Below are positions 17,877 through 26,423 of a DNA stretch of 64,000 bases, in pieces; position 1 is the first letter of the stretch, and each line of letters begins with the position of its first letter. The position numbers and the translations under genes were made by a program. Under the pieces are notes generated by a model. It was given only the letters and a program-made list of their open reading frames with translations, did no database searches and was not told the DNA's origin. The DNA is taken from positions 6,900-70,899 of the forward strand of contig NZ_BMRP01000022.1 of NCBI RefSeq assembly GCF_014648695.1, in the 5' to 3' direction. Source of the stretch: Streptomyces albospinus (GTDB lineage: Bacteria; Actinomycetota; Actinomycetes; Streptomycetales; Streptomycetaceae).

Positions 17877-18104
17877 ATGACAGAGAACGTCAATATCGAC
17901 CGGCAGCAGCTGATGGTGGAGGCCCTCCAGGAATACGCGGCGTGCAGCGATGAGCAGCTGGACTGGATCCTGGGGCTCGTCCGGCATCGCATTGGATCCG
18001 CTCGCCGCATGGGGGTACCCGTGCCGGCTGAACTGGCCAGTAGGGTCTCGCGGCTGAGCGAGAAGCGCAGCTGGCCGCTCGATGATCCGGAGCAGCAGGC
18101 CTGA
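17877..18104 (+). CDS. Small hypothetical protein
   Basis: 75 aa from ATG 17877 (MTENVNIDRQQLMVEALQEY); an earlier in-frame ATG at 17838 is possible. The product is acidic, helical and soluble (CSDEQLDWILGLVRHRIGS, LASRVSRLSEKRSWPLDD), which looks like a real small Streptomyces protein rather than chance coding. Family not recognised. It lies before the PAS/SpoIIE gene on the same strand, 324 bp away. Confidence 0.55.
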   Translation: MTENVNIDRQQLMVEALQEYAACSDEQLDWILGLVRHRIGSARRMGVPVPAELASRVSRLSEKRSWPLDDPEQQA

Positions 18105-18428
18105 GTGCGGCATCCGCGGCCCCGTCGACGCCCGTGAAGAGCTCTCCTCACTGGCCCTTACCGGTGTGCCCGCCTCCGTAGGTGCCCGGGCCCGGCGCCC
18201 CCGTCCCCCTGGTCGTCCGCCGCGCCGCCCTGCCCGGCGCCGGCCGTGACCGCGTGCGCGAGCCCACGCGGGTGCCCTACGAAGCGCGCGGAGTGCTGCT
18301 ACAGGCCGATACTGGGTTCCAGCCGCGCCGGACATCGCATCGGGGCGGAACGGTCGGATCGGGGCGGAACGTCGGCGCCCCGGGCCCTGACGCGCGGTCC
18401 CGATGGGACGGTACGAGGGTAGTAGGTG
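18105..18428. other. Leader region of the SpoIIE-type gene
   Basis: 324 bp without a gene. It must hold the promoter of the following gene; nothing specific was recognised apart from the AGTAGGTG ribosome binding region at the end. Confidence 0.5.
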
Positions 18429-20885
18429 ATGGACACACCGGTGACGACGCTGAGCGAGGGCCCGGACGACCCGTTCGCAGTGCGTTGCTCGGCCTCCGCG
18501 CTACTGGACGACAGAGGGCGCGTCGTCGGCTGGAGCAAGCGTGCCGAGGCGCTGCTCGGCTACTCGTCCGAGGAAGTGCTGGGGCGGACCGCGTGCGACG
18601 TCCTGCTCGACCCGCGCGACGAAGACGTCGTCATGGCCGCGGTGGCGGCCTGCGTGAGCGCCGGGGGCTGGTTCGGGGTCCTCCCGGTACGGGACCGCGG
18701 CGGGAGGCGGGTAGAGGTGGGCTGCCGGGTCCGGGCGGTGGCGCGGGCGGACGGCGGTACCGAGTGGGTTCTCGTCGGCGCTCCCGCGGAGCAGGTGATC
18801 CAGTGGGAGACGGACCGGTCGGTCCTGGACGGGATGTTCCGCCGGACCCCGATCGGCATTGCGGTGCACGCCCCCGATCTGAGCCTGCTGCGGGTGAACC
18901 GGGCCATCGCGCGGTTCGGCGGCATCCCGGCCGAGCACTACCGCGGGCTGCGCACCGGCGACTTCGTCGTCAGCCGGGACGCGGAACTGGTGGAGGCGAA
19001 GCTGCGGCGGGTCCTCGAAACCGGTGAGCCGCTGATCTTCACCGAGCAGCCCTGCCATCTGCGGCACGACCCCGACCGGGATCTGGTCGTCTCCGTGTCG
19101 GCCTTCCGGATGCAGGACTCCGCCGGCCGCACCCTCGGCGTCACCCAGATGGTCGAAGACGTCACCGACCGCTACCGGGCACGCCGGAGACTGGCACTCC
19201 TCAACGAGGCCGGTGCCCGTATCGGCACCACCCTCGACGTGGAGCGCACGGCGCGCGAACTGGCCGACGTGGCGGTCACCGAACTCGCCGACTGCGTCTC
19301 CGTCGACCTGCTCGAACCCGTCACCCGCGGTCAGGAGCCGGGCCGGGAAACGCCGGCCACCGTGGTCAGGGCGGCCGTCCGGAGCATCTCGGAGCCTCCC
19401 TCGGTGATGTATCCGGTGGGCCACACGACGCAGTTCCCACCCGAGGCCCCGCAGGGCAGATGCCTGGCCGAGCGTCGCCCCGTCCTCGAACCGGTCCTGG
19501 AACTCTCTCCCGGCTGGTACTCCCTCGACCCGGCCAAGGCCGAGCGGGTCCTCGAACTCGGTGTCCACTCGCTCATCGTCGTGCCGCTGATCGCGCGCGG
19601 CCTCGTACTGGGCGTGGTCAGCCTGTGGCGGTGGCAGCGGCCCGAGCCGTTCGAGGAGGACGACCTCACGCTGGCCGAGGAGTTCGCCGCCCGGGCCGCC
19701 GTCTGCATCGACAACGCCCGCCGCTACACCCAGCAGCACCAGGCCGCGCTCGCCCTCCAGCGCAGCCTGCTCCCGCGCGAGGTGCCCGAGCACCCGGCGG
19801 TCGAGATCGACCACCGGTATCTGCCGGCCGACGCCACCGCCGGCGTCGGCGGCGACTGGTTCGACGTCATCCCGCTCTCCGGGCTGCGGGTCGCCCTCGT
19901 CGTCGGCGACGTGGTCGGCCATGGCATCCACGCGGCGGCCACCATGGGCCGGCTGCGTACCGCCGTCCACACCCTCGCCAACCTCGACCTGCCCCCGGAC
20001 GAGGTCCTCTCCCACCTGGACGACCTCGTGGACCGGCTGGCGGCCGAGCAGGAGGCGACCGACGAACATGCCCCGCAGGTCGTCGGCGCGACCTGCCTGT
20101 ACGCGGTCTACGACCCGGTCTCCCGGCGCTGCGCCCTCGCCCGCGCCGGTCATCCGCCGCCCGCGGTGGTGACCCCTGACGGACGGGTGGACTTCCCCGA
20201 ACTGCCGGCCGGTCCGCCGCTCGGCCTCGGCGGACTGCCCTTCGAAGCCGCCGAGCTGGAACTGCCCGAGGGCAGTTTGCTCACCCTCTACACCGACGGA
20301 CTCCTGGCGGCTCACCGCCGAGACCTCGACGAGGGCCTGGCCCAGTTGCGCGGGGCGCTGAGCCAACCCGCCCGCTCGCTGGGAGACATCTGCAAGGCGG
20401 TGGAGGACGCGCTGCTCCCCGAGCGTCCCGGCGACGACATCGCACTGCTCACCGCCCGCACCCGCTGCCTGGCCGAAAACAAGGTGGCCACCTGGGACCT
20501 GCCGGCGGAGGCGACCGCAGCCGCCGAGGGCCGGTCGCTCGTGGTGGCCCAGCTCAACGACTGGGGGCTGGCGGAAATGGCGTTCACCACCGAGCTGATC
20601 GTCAGCGAGCTGATCACCAATGCCTACCGCTACAGCACTGGCCCGGTCACCCTCCGCCTCATCCGGGACCGCCACCTGATCTGCGAGGTCTCGGACACCA
20701 GCAGCACCTCCCCTCATCTGCGCCACGCCGCCACCACCGACGAAGGCGGCCGTGGCCTCTTCCTGATCGCCCAACTCACCGAACGCTGGGGCACCCGCTA
20801 CGTGCGCAACGGCAAAACCATCTGGGCGGAGCAGCCGTTGCCGTCGGTGCCTGGAGGAGCGGATCCCCACCCCTCCCGTGCATGA
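18429..20885 (+). CDS. PAS-PAS-GAF-SpoIIE phosphatase-HATPase signalling protein
   Basis: 818 aa from ATG 18429 (a GTG lies directly before it). Order: PAS (about 10-120, GWSKRAEALLGYSSEEVLGR), second PAS (125-250, PIGIAVHAPDLSLLRVNRAI), GAF (255-440, ending EFAARAAVCIDNARRYTQQH), SpoIIE/PP2C phosphatase (445-675, with GGDWFDVIPL, VVGDVVGHGI and LYTDGLL, metal-binding Asp kept) and an anti-sigma-type histidine-kinase-like ATPase (680-805, SELITNAYRYS, DEGGRGLFLI). Such proteins both dephosphorylate anti-anti-sigma factors and phosphorylate them or bind sigma factors, setting stress responses. No sigma or anti-sigma partner gene is adjacent. No membrane segment, so cytoplasmic. Confidence 0.9.
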   Translation: MDTPVTTLSEGPDDPFAVRCSASALLDDRGRVVGWSKRAEALLGYSSEEVLGRTACDVLLDPRDEDVVMAAVAACVSAGGWFGVLPVRDRGGRRVEVGCRVRAVARADGGTEWVLVGAPAEQVIQWETDRSVLDGMFRRTPIGIAVHAPDLSLLRVNRAIARFGGIPAEHYRGLRTGDFVVSRDAELVEAKLRRVLETGEPLIFTEQPCHLRHDPDRDLVVSVSAFRMQDSAGRTLGVTQMVEDVTDRYRARRRLALLNEAGARIGTTLDVERTARELADVAVTELADCVSVDLLEPVTRGQEPGRETPATVVRAAVRSISEPPSVMYPVGHTTQFPPEAPQGRCLAERRPVLEPVLELSPGWYSLDPAKAERVLELGVHSLIVVPLIARGLVLGVVSLWRWQRPEPFEEDDLTLAEEFAARAAVCIDNARRYTQQHQAALALQRSLLPREVPEHPAVEIDHRYLPADATAGVGGDWFDVIPLSGLRVALVVGDVVGHGIHAAATMGRLRTAVHTLANLDLPPDEVLSHLDDLVDRLAAEQEATDEHAPQVVGATCLYAVYDPVSRRCALARAGHPPPAVVTPDGRVDFPELPAGPPLGLGGLPFEAAELELPEGSLLTLYTDGLLAAHRRDLDEGLAQLRGALSQPARSLGDICKAVEDALLPERPGDDIALLTARTRCLAENKVATWDLPAEATAAAEGRSLVVAQLNDWGLAEMAFTTELIVSELITNAYRYSTGPVTLRLIRDRHLICEVSDTSSTSPHLRHAATTDEGGRGLFLIAQLTERWGTRYVRNGKTIWAEQPLPSVPGGADPHPSRA

Positions 20886-21698
20886 AGTGCGGTCCGCCGA
20901 ACCCATCGAGAACGTCTCCGGCGGTTGTCGGCGGCGAGCACGGAGCCGCCGCCCACGTACCCGGCCGCGTCCGCGGCGCATTCCCACGGCGTGGCGTATG
21001 GATTCCGGCACACAGGCAGGTTGAGCGGGGCGGAGATTCCTGGCACGCGGTCAGGATGGTGCCCGCGACGCCCCAAACGAGGCTGCTGCCCTGCGGCGCA
21101 GCGGGCATGAAGGCCGCCAGGTGGGTGTGTCCTTGTCGATGCCGTGGACGAGCCCGTCGCCGCCGCTGGCGAGTGCAAGGTCGCATCGGTCAGGGGGAGT
21201 TGGGTGATCCGGCGCTGGGCAATACCGTCCGGTGTGGTCGCATGTCCAGGCATGGAGATGCGCCGGGCAGCAGATCCCGGTCAATGGCCTGTACGACGAC
21301 GCCGGCCAACCCGTCAGCCTGAACAGGCGGACAGCGTGGCCGAGTTCGATGTGCGCAGAGCATGCAGCCGGCACGCAAAGCTCCCGCCCCCCCGGTCGGG
21401 CGGGGGCTTTCGTGGTGTTGCCCTGCTTCGCCCCGCCGCATTCTTGGTCAGCGGGGCGAAGCAGGCCGGAGCGGCTGACGCGGGCCCGGGTCGGCTCACC
21501 TCGCGGCGGGAACACGTCCGCGCCTCTTTGTCGGTGAGCAACGGTCCCTGCCCATCCGGGTCCGGGATCGTCAAGTGCCCCTACGGCCGCACAGACTTTG
21601 TCGGCTACCCGATACGTGATCCAGGAAGCCGCATTTTCCCCCAGCGGCCTGGGGTGATTCCAAAGCCCGGTGGCTGAGCGCCGTGCGCAAGCCGTGTC
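20886..21698. other. Intergenic region, possible decayed genes
   Basis: 813 bp with no gene that could be supported. Short reading frames on both strands have Cys/His-rich or hydrophobic patches but no recognisable family. It contains the hairpin at 21377-21410. Confidence 0.5.
21377..21410. terminator. Hairpin terminator
   Basis: AAAGCTCCCGCCC and GGGCGGGGGCTTT form a 13-bp stem with one T-G pair and an 8-nt loop. It could stop transcripts from the RiPP-like gene (leftward) or from the SpoIIE gene (rightward). Confidence 0.75.
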
Positions 21699-21905
21699 TC
21701 AGAGCGCAATCGGGCCCAGCGGGATGTCCGAGACGGTGATGCCGATGGACTTCACGGAGCCTTCCAGGACAGGCACGCCACCGGGACCCTGGGTGACCTT
21801 CGCGACCAGACCGTCCACGGTGCCACCGACGGAGAGGCCACCGGCGACGCCGTCGAGGTCGGCGTCGGATATCTCGCGGGTCTCAATGGGGGAGGAGTTG
21901 CTCAT
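21699..21905 (-). CDS. RiPP-like (type A2 lantipeptide-like) precursor peptide
   Basis: 68 aa from ATG 21905; AGAAAGGA lies about ten bases upstream. Residues 8-23 (ETREISDADLDGVAGG) are a textbook double-glycine leader of the kind seen in peptides annotated as type A2 lantipeptides in Streptomyces. Cleavage after Gly23 would free a 45-residue core rich in G, V, S and T (starting LSVGGTVDGLV, ending IPLGPIAL) with no Cys, Lys-poor and hydrophobic. Without Cys it cannot form lanthionine. No modifying enzyme, peptidase or exporter gene is next to it, so it is an orphan; the product might be an unmodified secreted peptide or be processed in trans (inference). Confidence 0.75.
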   Translation of the reverse strand: MSNSSPIETREISDADLDGVAGGLSVGGTVDGLVAKVTQGPGGVPVLEGSVKSIGITVSDIPLGPIAL

Positions 21906-22550
21906 GACGATGAGCGTCCTTTCTTCTCTGGTAATGGGTCGCAATGCGTAGCGCACCGCAGCGGGAACCCTTGTCCTGACTCCCGCCGTGATCCAGAGCA
22001 AATCACGCTCGCGTGGGGCGTGGTGGACCAAACGCCCCACCCTTCACGTGCTGTACACACCAGCTCTTGAAGCGGAATGCCGACGTCACACAGCACCCCG
22101 ATGCAACCAACGGGACCCCGTTCGGGCAGGGACTTTTCGTGGGTGGGCTCAGCCGGAGCGAGCATCGTCGAGGTGGTCCGTGTCGCCCTCGATGATCCGG
22201 CTGACGGGGAGTCATGACGCAGGTGGGTGCCGTGAGTCTGGGGCGGCAGGACATCGCCGCCCACGAGCACCTGGCCGCCGCCGGCTTCCCCGACGCCGTG
22301 GATGCCCACGAAGTACCCCCATGCCTGGACGGACCGACTCGCCCCGGACGGGAGGCTCCTGACGCCACAGCGACGTCGCGGCGTGCCACGATGGTTCGCT
22401 CGACTCCGTTGATGCCCCGGTCATCGGTGAAGCACTGCCCAGGAACACCGCTACGACGTCGAGTGCTGGCGACACGGCAGGCTCGGACGGCGTCCTCGGA
22501 CGTCGCCCGAGCCTGCCGAAGAGCTGTCATGCGGTCTGGCTGCTCCGGTG
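21906..22550. other. Long region upstream of the RiPP-like gene
   Basis: 645 bp between the precursor gene and the end of the acyl-CoA dehydrogenase gene, both leftward. It should contain the precursor promoter. No further gene, in particular no small maturation or immunity gene, could be recognised. Confidence 0.5.
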
Positions 22551-24272
22551 TTACGGGGCCATCTCGTACGCTCCGGACAGCGCCTCGACGCGCTCCCAGA
22601 CCCGCTTCGAGCGGGCGTCGTCGACGACCGGACGCCGGACCGCGCCCAGCGCCCAGCTCTGCTGTTCCGCGGTGGCCGAGTCCTTGCCGTGCAGCTCGAC
22701 GGCGTGCGCGGAGAAGTCGCGTACGAGGACGGCGAACAGTTCGTCCAGCACGTCGGCGTCGAGGCCGGTCAGGTGTGCCTGTTCCAGGATCAGCTGGGCG
22801 TGCACGATGAGCGCGAAGAGCTGGCCAACGGCGAGCAGGAGGTCGAGGTCGCGACTCTGCTTCTCGTCGGGAGCCGCGGTGGTGACGAACTCGCAGAGGG
22901 CGTCCGCCTGTTCGCGGAGGCGGGCGACGTTGGGCGTCTCGGCGTAGGCGTCGAATGCGGCCCGCCAGTCGTGGAAGCGGATGGATCCCAGGCCGCGGGC
23001 CGGTCCCTGCCGGAAGAGGAACGCGTCGTCGGCCGCGTCGAGGCGCGTGGGCACCGCTTCGTAGTCGGTGGGGTTCAGCAGGTGGTTGCCCATGAACTTG
23101 AGGATCAGGGCGAGGTTGACGTGGACCGTGCCCTCCAGCTTCGGCAGGCCTCGGATCTCGGTGGCGGCCTGGGCGAAGTAGGTGTCCTTCTCGAAGCCCT
23201 TGGCCGCGATGACGTCCCACATCAGGTCGATGACCTTCTCGCCCTCGGTGGTCACCTTCATCTTCGTCATCGGGTTGAAGAGGAGGTAGCGGCGGTCGTC
23301 GGGGCCGGCGGAGCGGAAGTAGTCGACGGCGCGGTCGCTGAACAGCTTCATCCCGACGAGCCGTACGTAGGCGTCGGTCAGTTCGCGGCGCACGTGCGGG
23401 AAGGCGGTGACCGGGCGGCCGTAGAGGATGCGGTTCTGCGCATGGGTGACGGCCTCGTACATCGCGTGCTCGCAGATGCCGATGGCGCCGGTGCAGAGGT
23501 TGAACTTGCCGACGTTGACGGTGTTGAGGGCGGCGTCGAAGGCGGCACGGCCGGTGTGCAGGATGTCGTCCTGGCCGACCGGGTAGTCCTCCAGGCGGAA
23601 CTCGCTGACGTACTTGGAGGAGTCGACGACGTTCTTCACCAGCTGGTAGGCCGGGTGACGGCTGTCGGCGGCGAAGAAGACGTAACCGTCCGGGCCCTCG
23701 ATGTCGGTGCGGCGGCCGAAGACGGAGACGAGTCCGGCGGCGTTGCCGTTGCCGATGTAGTACTTGGAGCCGCTGGCGCGGAATCCGCCGTTACCGTCGG
23801 GCTCCAGCAGCATGTCGGTGGAGTAGATGTCGGCGCCGTGGGCCTTTTCGGAGAGGCCGAAGGCGAACACCTCGCCCTGGTCGAGGAGTTCGGCCGCACG
23901 GGCACGGGCGGTGGCGTTGTCGCTCTGCCAGACCGGGCCGAGACCGAGGATGGTGACCTGCCAGGCGTACCAGTAGTCGAGCCCGTAGAAGCCGAATATC
24001 TCGTTGAGGGCGGCGATGCGGGCGGTGTCCCAGCGCTTGTCCGGCTGTCCGTCGGCGGCGGAGGCCGGGGTGAGGAAGGTCGCGAACAGCCCTTCCTTGG
24101 CGGAGAACGCGAGGAAGTCCGCCAGCCAGGTACGGGAGCGGTAGTCCTCGATCAGCTGGCGCTTGCCGCGGTCCTCGAACCAGTCGACGGTGGCGCGCAG
24201 CAGCCTGCGGGTCTCGGGGTCGAAGTGCGCCGGGTCGTAGGTGCGGGGATTGAACAGCAGCTGGTCGGCCAT
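22551..24272 (-). CDS. Acyl-CoA dehydrogenase / acyl-CoA oxidase-like flavoprotein
   Basis: 573 aa, longer than ordinary acyl-CoA dehydrogenases and similar in size and order to the acyl-CoA oxidase-like branch. ATG 24272 is preceded by GGAAGG. Visible family blocks are VFAFGLSEKAHGADIYST (flavin-binding strand region), FNLCTGAIGICEHAMYEAV and FPHVRRELTDAYVRL. It would oxidise an acyl-CoA to the enoyl-CoA with FAD, feeding electrons to ETF or oxygen. It lies 94 bp after the PadR gene on the same strand and shares the operator at 24937, so PadR probably controls it. Substrate chain unknown. Confidence 0.87.
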   Translation of the reverse strand: MADQLLFNPRTYDPAHFDPETRRLLRATVDWFEDRGKRQLIEDYRSRTWLADFLAFSAKEGLFATFLTPASAADGQPDKRWDTARIAALNEIFGFYGLDYWYAWQVTILGLGPVWQSDNATARARAAELLDQGEVFAFGLSEKAHGADIYSTDMLLEPDGNGGFRASGSKYYIGNGNAAGLVSVFGRRTDIEGPDGYVFFAADSRHPAYQLVKNVVDSSKYVSEFRLEDYPVGQDDILHTGRAAFDAALNTVNVGKFNLCTGAIGICEHAMYEAVTHAQNRILYGRPVTAFPHVRRELTDAYVRLVGMKLFSDRAVDYFRSAGPDDRRYLLFNPMTKMKVTTEGEKVIDLMWDVIAAKGFEKDTYFAQAATEIRGLPKLEGTVHVNLALILKFMGNHLLNPTDYEAVPTRLDAADDAFLFRQGPARGLGSIRFHDWRAAFDAYAETPNVARLREQADALCEFVTTAAPDEKQSRDLDLLLAVGQLFALIVHAQLILEQAHLTGLDADVLDELFAVLVRDFSAHAVELHGKDSATAEQQSWALGAVRRPVVDDARSKRVWERVEALSGAYEMAP

Positions 24273-24366
24273 GGCGGGTCGCCTTCCGGATCGGGGTGTG
24301 AGGGTGGTGACGGAGAGCTTCAGGGCGCGCCGGTGGACGGCGGGCCGGGAGTGCTTCGGTGGTGGT

Positions 24367-24924
24367 TCAGCGCTCGGGGCCGAGTCGGTGGAGGGTGGCG
24401 AGCACGTCGTCGAGCCAGGCGAGGGTCATCTGCTCATACGCGATGCCGCCGCGCAGCACGACGTGCTGGAGCTCCTGCCCGGCATCGAGCGCGGCGGGGG
24501 CCTCGGGGCCGGTGAAGTCCCGTCGCTCCCCGGCGAGATAGTGCGCGAGCCGGTCGGAGTGCGCCTGCTGGTGCCGCTCGACCTCACGGATCAGCGCGGC
24601 CGGGTCGTCGAAGGCCGCGCCGCGGATCTTCACGGCGAGCTCGTGCCGGACGCTCTCGGGTTCGATCGGCTCATGGAGCCATGCGGAGAGCACGGCCCGG
24701 CCCGGGGCGGCCACCGAGTACTCCTTCTTGTCCGGCCGGGCCTGCTGCGGCACCTCTCGGACATCGATCCACCCGTCGCCCTCCATGCGCTTGAGGACGC
24801 GGTAGATCTGCTGATGGGTGGCGGTCCAGAAGTACCCGATGGACCGGTCGAACCGCCGGGCCAGCTCATAGCCGGAGCCCGGCTGCTCCAGTAGAGAGAC
24901 GAGGATCGCGTGTTCGAGCGCCAT
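24367..24924 (-). CDS. PadR-family transcriptional regulator
   Basis: 185 aa. N-terminal winged helix MALEHAILVSLLEQPGSGYE, ARRFDRSIGYFWTATHQQIY and RVLKRMEGDGWID is diagnostic of PadR; the C-terminal half is the long coiled-coil dimerisation region of the Vir_act_alpha_C type (LREVERHQQ-like). ATG 24924 with AAGGATCGAGG upstream. Twelve bases before the start is a perfect 20-bp inverted repeat, surely its operator. It is the first gene of a unit with the acyl-CoA dehydrogenase, so it is likely an autorepressor that responds to a ligand linked to that enzyme's substrate. Confidence 0.9.
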   Translation of the reverse strand: MALEHAILVSLLEQPGSGYELARRFDRSIGYFWTATHQQIYRVLKRMEGDGWIDVREVPQQARPDKKEYSVAAPGRAVLSAWLHEPIEPESVRHELAVKIRGAAFDDPAALIREVERHQQAHSDRLAHYLAGERRDFTGPEAPAALDAGQELQHVVLRGGIAYEQMTLAWLDDVLATLHRLGPER

Positions 24925-24936
24925 ACCTCGATCCTT

Positions 24937-24956
24937 CTATGCAACTCGTTGCATAG
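24937..24956. promoter_or_regulatory. PadR operator
   Basis: Perfect inverted repeat CTATGCAAC-TC-GTTGCATAG just upstream of the PadR start codon. ATGCAA/TTGCAT arms are typical of PadR-subfamily operators. Its place suggests steric block of transcription of padR and the acyl-CoA dehydrogenase gene. Confidence 0.85.
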
Positions 24957-25072
24957 ACAAGTGCGCGGCTCCCGGTGAGACGAGGCTCACCCGGGCGGCA
25001 CAACGGGAGCCGGCCCGGGACCCGACGTCGGCACCGGCGCCCATCGGTCGACACCCGCGGAGTGACGAGTGC

Positions 25073-25091
25073 GTAGGTTAGCCTTGCCTAA
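25073..25091. promoter_or_regulatory. Iron box (DmdR/IdeR-type operator)
   Basis: GTAGGTTAGCCTTGCCTAA agrees with the 19-bp actinobacterial iron-box consensus TTAGGTTAGGCTAACCTAA at about 15 positions. It lies in the 299-bp gap between PadR (start 24924) and the Rieske gene end (25224). No iron-uptake gene follows on either strand, so it is orphaned, or it adds iron control to the PadR unit 150 bp away. Confidence 0.6.
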
Positions 25092-25223
25092 GTGTGTGCT
25101 GTCTGGATCCGACCGCCTGTCCGGGAGCCGCCCTTTGGGGCGTGTGGTGGTCACGAACGTCGCGTCCGGGTTCGCGCGGAACGGCGGCGGCAACAGCGGG
25201 ATCGGCACCGCCATCGCGTTCCC

Positions 25224-26240
25224 TCAGGGTGCGGGGTAGAACTGGCGGGCCCAGCGGCGGAAGCAGCCGATGGCCTCGTCGCTTGCCGCGAGACGGGGGC
25301 GCGGCTCGTAGCGCTTGGTGTTCCACATCCTCAGATCCTGACGGACCTTGCTGACCGCGGTCCTCAATATCCCGCCGGCGAAAGCCCGGTGCAGGCCACG
25401 CCGTGGGGGTGAGGCTCCGGTGCCGTCCGGTGCGCGGATGTCCGCACAGGCCGTCGCCACCAGCATGTGGGTGCGCCGGGGTCCGGTCGGGGTGTGCATG
25501 GCCCACAGGCAGCTGACGAGACCGAGCGACGGCAGCGGGAGTTCGACTCGGAGATATCCCAGCCCCGCCATGAGGAACGCATGGTCGGCCTGGATCTTCC
25601 GCTTGAGGACGGGAGCCCGGTCCGGCCCGAGACGCAGACGCATGCGCAGGAGTGGGCCATGGGTCGTCGGCGGGTCCAGTTCTCGCACGGCCACGTGGTG
25701 CAGGACGGGTAGATGCCGGTGGTCGAGGGTGTTCTCGATGATTTCCTGGGCGTAGGTGTGCACCTCCGTACTCCAGGCGGCCGTGGGAACGACTCCGGCC
25801 TGAGCGGTGTCGGGGACTTCCCAGGTGGGTGGGGCGCCATCCGGTTCGTACCAGGCGAAGACGAAGCCGTTGCGCTCGCTGAGGGTGTGGTGGTGCAGGC
25901 GGGTGCGCGGCGGTGGGCCGACGGGCGTGCTGACACAGGTGCCGTCGGGGGCGAACGCGAAGCGGTGGAAGGGGCACACCAGGTTCTGGCCGTGCACGGT
26001 GCCGCCCGCCCCGAGATGAGCGCCGAGGCGTGGGCAGTAGGGGTGCACGGTGCGGGGCCGGCCGTCGCGGGTGCGGTAGAGGACGATGTCCTGATCCATG
26101 AGGCGGCGGGTCAGGACACCGCCGGGGACGAGTTCGCGGGAGCGTGCCAGGCAGAACCAGCCGCTGGGGTAGGGCAGATGCCGCCCTGGTTCTTCGACGG
26201 CGGGGTGCGGACCACGAGACCCGGGCAGTTCGTCCCTCAT
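25224..26240 (-). CDS. Rieske-type non-haem iron oxygenase with altered Rieske motif
   Basis: 338 aa from ATG 26240. The Rieske region reads HPYCPRLGAHLG, then LVCPFHRFAF about 17 residues on. The second pair Cys-x2-His is intact, but the first motif is Cys-Pro-Arg where the family has Cys-Pro-His, so one of two cluster His ligands is Arg (codon CGC). The catalytic iron motif ENTLDHRHLPVLHH of alpha-subunit oxygenases is intact. The frame and length fit sterol/aromatic Rieske monooxygenases such as KshA and Neverland-like proteins. It is divergent from a Baeyer-Villiger-type flavoprotein, so both may act on one terpenoid, steroid or ketone substrate (inference). Confidence 0.82.
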   Translation of the reverse strand: MRDELPGSRGPHPAVEEPGRHLPYPSGWFCLARSRELVPGGVLTRRLMDQDIVLYRTRDGRPRTVHPYCPRLGAHLGAGGTVHGQNLVCPFHRFAFAPDGTCVSTPVGPPPRTRLHHHTLSERNGFVFAWYEPDGAPPTWEVPDTAQAGVVPTAAWSTEVHTYAQEIIENTLDHRHLPVLHHVAVRELDPPTTHGPLLRMRLRLGPDRAPVLKRKIQADHAFLMAGLGYLRVELPLPSLGLVSCLWAMHTPTGPRRTHMLVATACADIRAPDGTGASPPRRGLHRAFAGGILRTAVSKVRQDLRMWNTKRYEPRPRLAASDEAIGCFRRWARQFYPAP

Positions 26241-26375
26241 CGTGATGACCGGCAGACAACCACAGGGAAGGGCAGTGGATATCGCCCCTCCGGCAAGGTC
26301 ACTCATATGAGGTATCTGCTGGCCATCACTCCATGCCCGATTCCCGACGAGCCTACGATTGGTTGCCCTGAGTGA

Positions 26376-26405
26376 GTAGTTGGGGCGGTTGGGTAGTTGG
26401 GGCGG
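26376..26405. repeat. Direct repeat in the Rieske/BVMO promoter
   Basis: GTAGTTGGGGCGG occurs at 26376-26388 and again at 26393-26405, a 17-bp period, directly upstream of the flavoprotein start. It may be a regulator site or chance duplication. Confidence 0.6.
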
Positions 26406-26423
26406 CTCGGCATCACGGCCGGG

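Noticed and set aside
21232..21537. Short + frame with Cys and His (CAGQQIPVNGLYDDAGQPVS)
   Set aside because: Runs through a terminator hairpin and has no recognisable family.
25096..25239. 47-codon frame ending VTNVASGFARNGG and IGTAIAFPQGAG next to the iron box
   Set aside because: Chaplin-like Gly/Asn flavour was noticed, but there is no signal peptide, no ribosome binding site, and it overlaps the Rieske 3' end.
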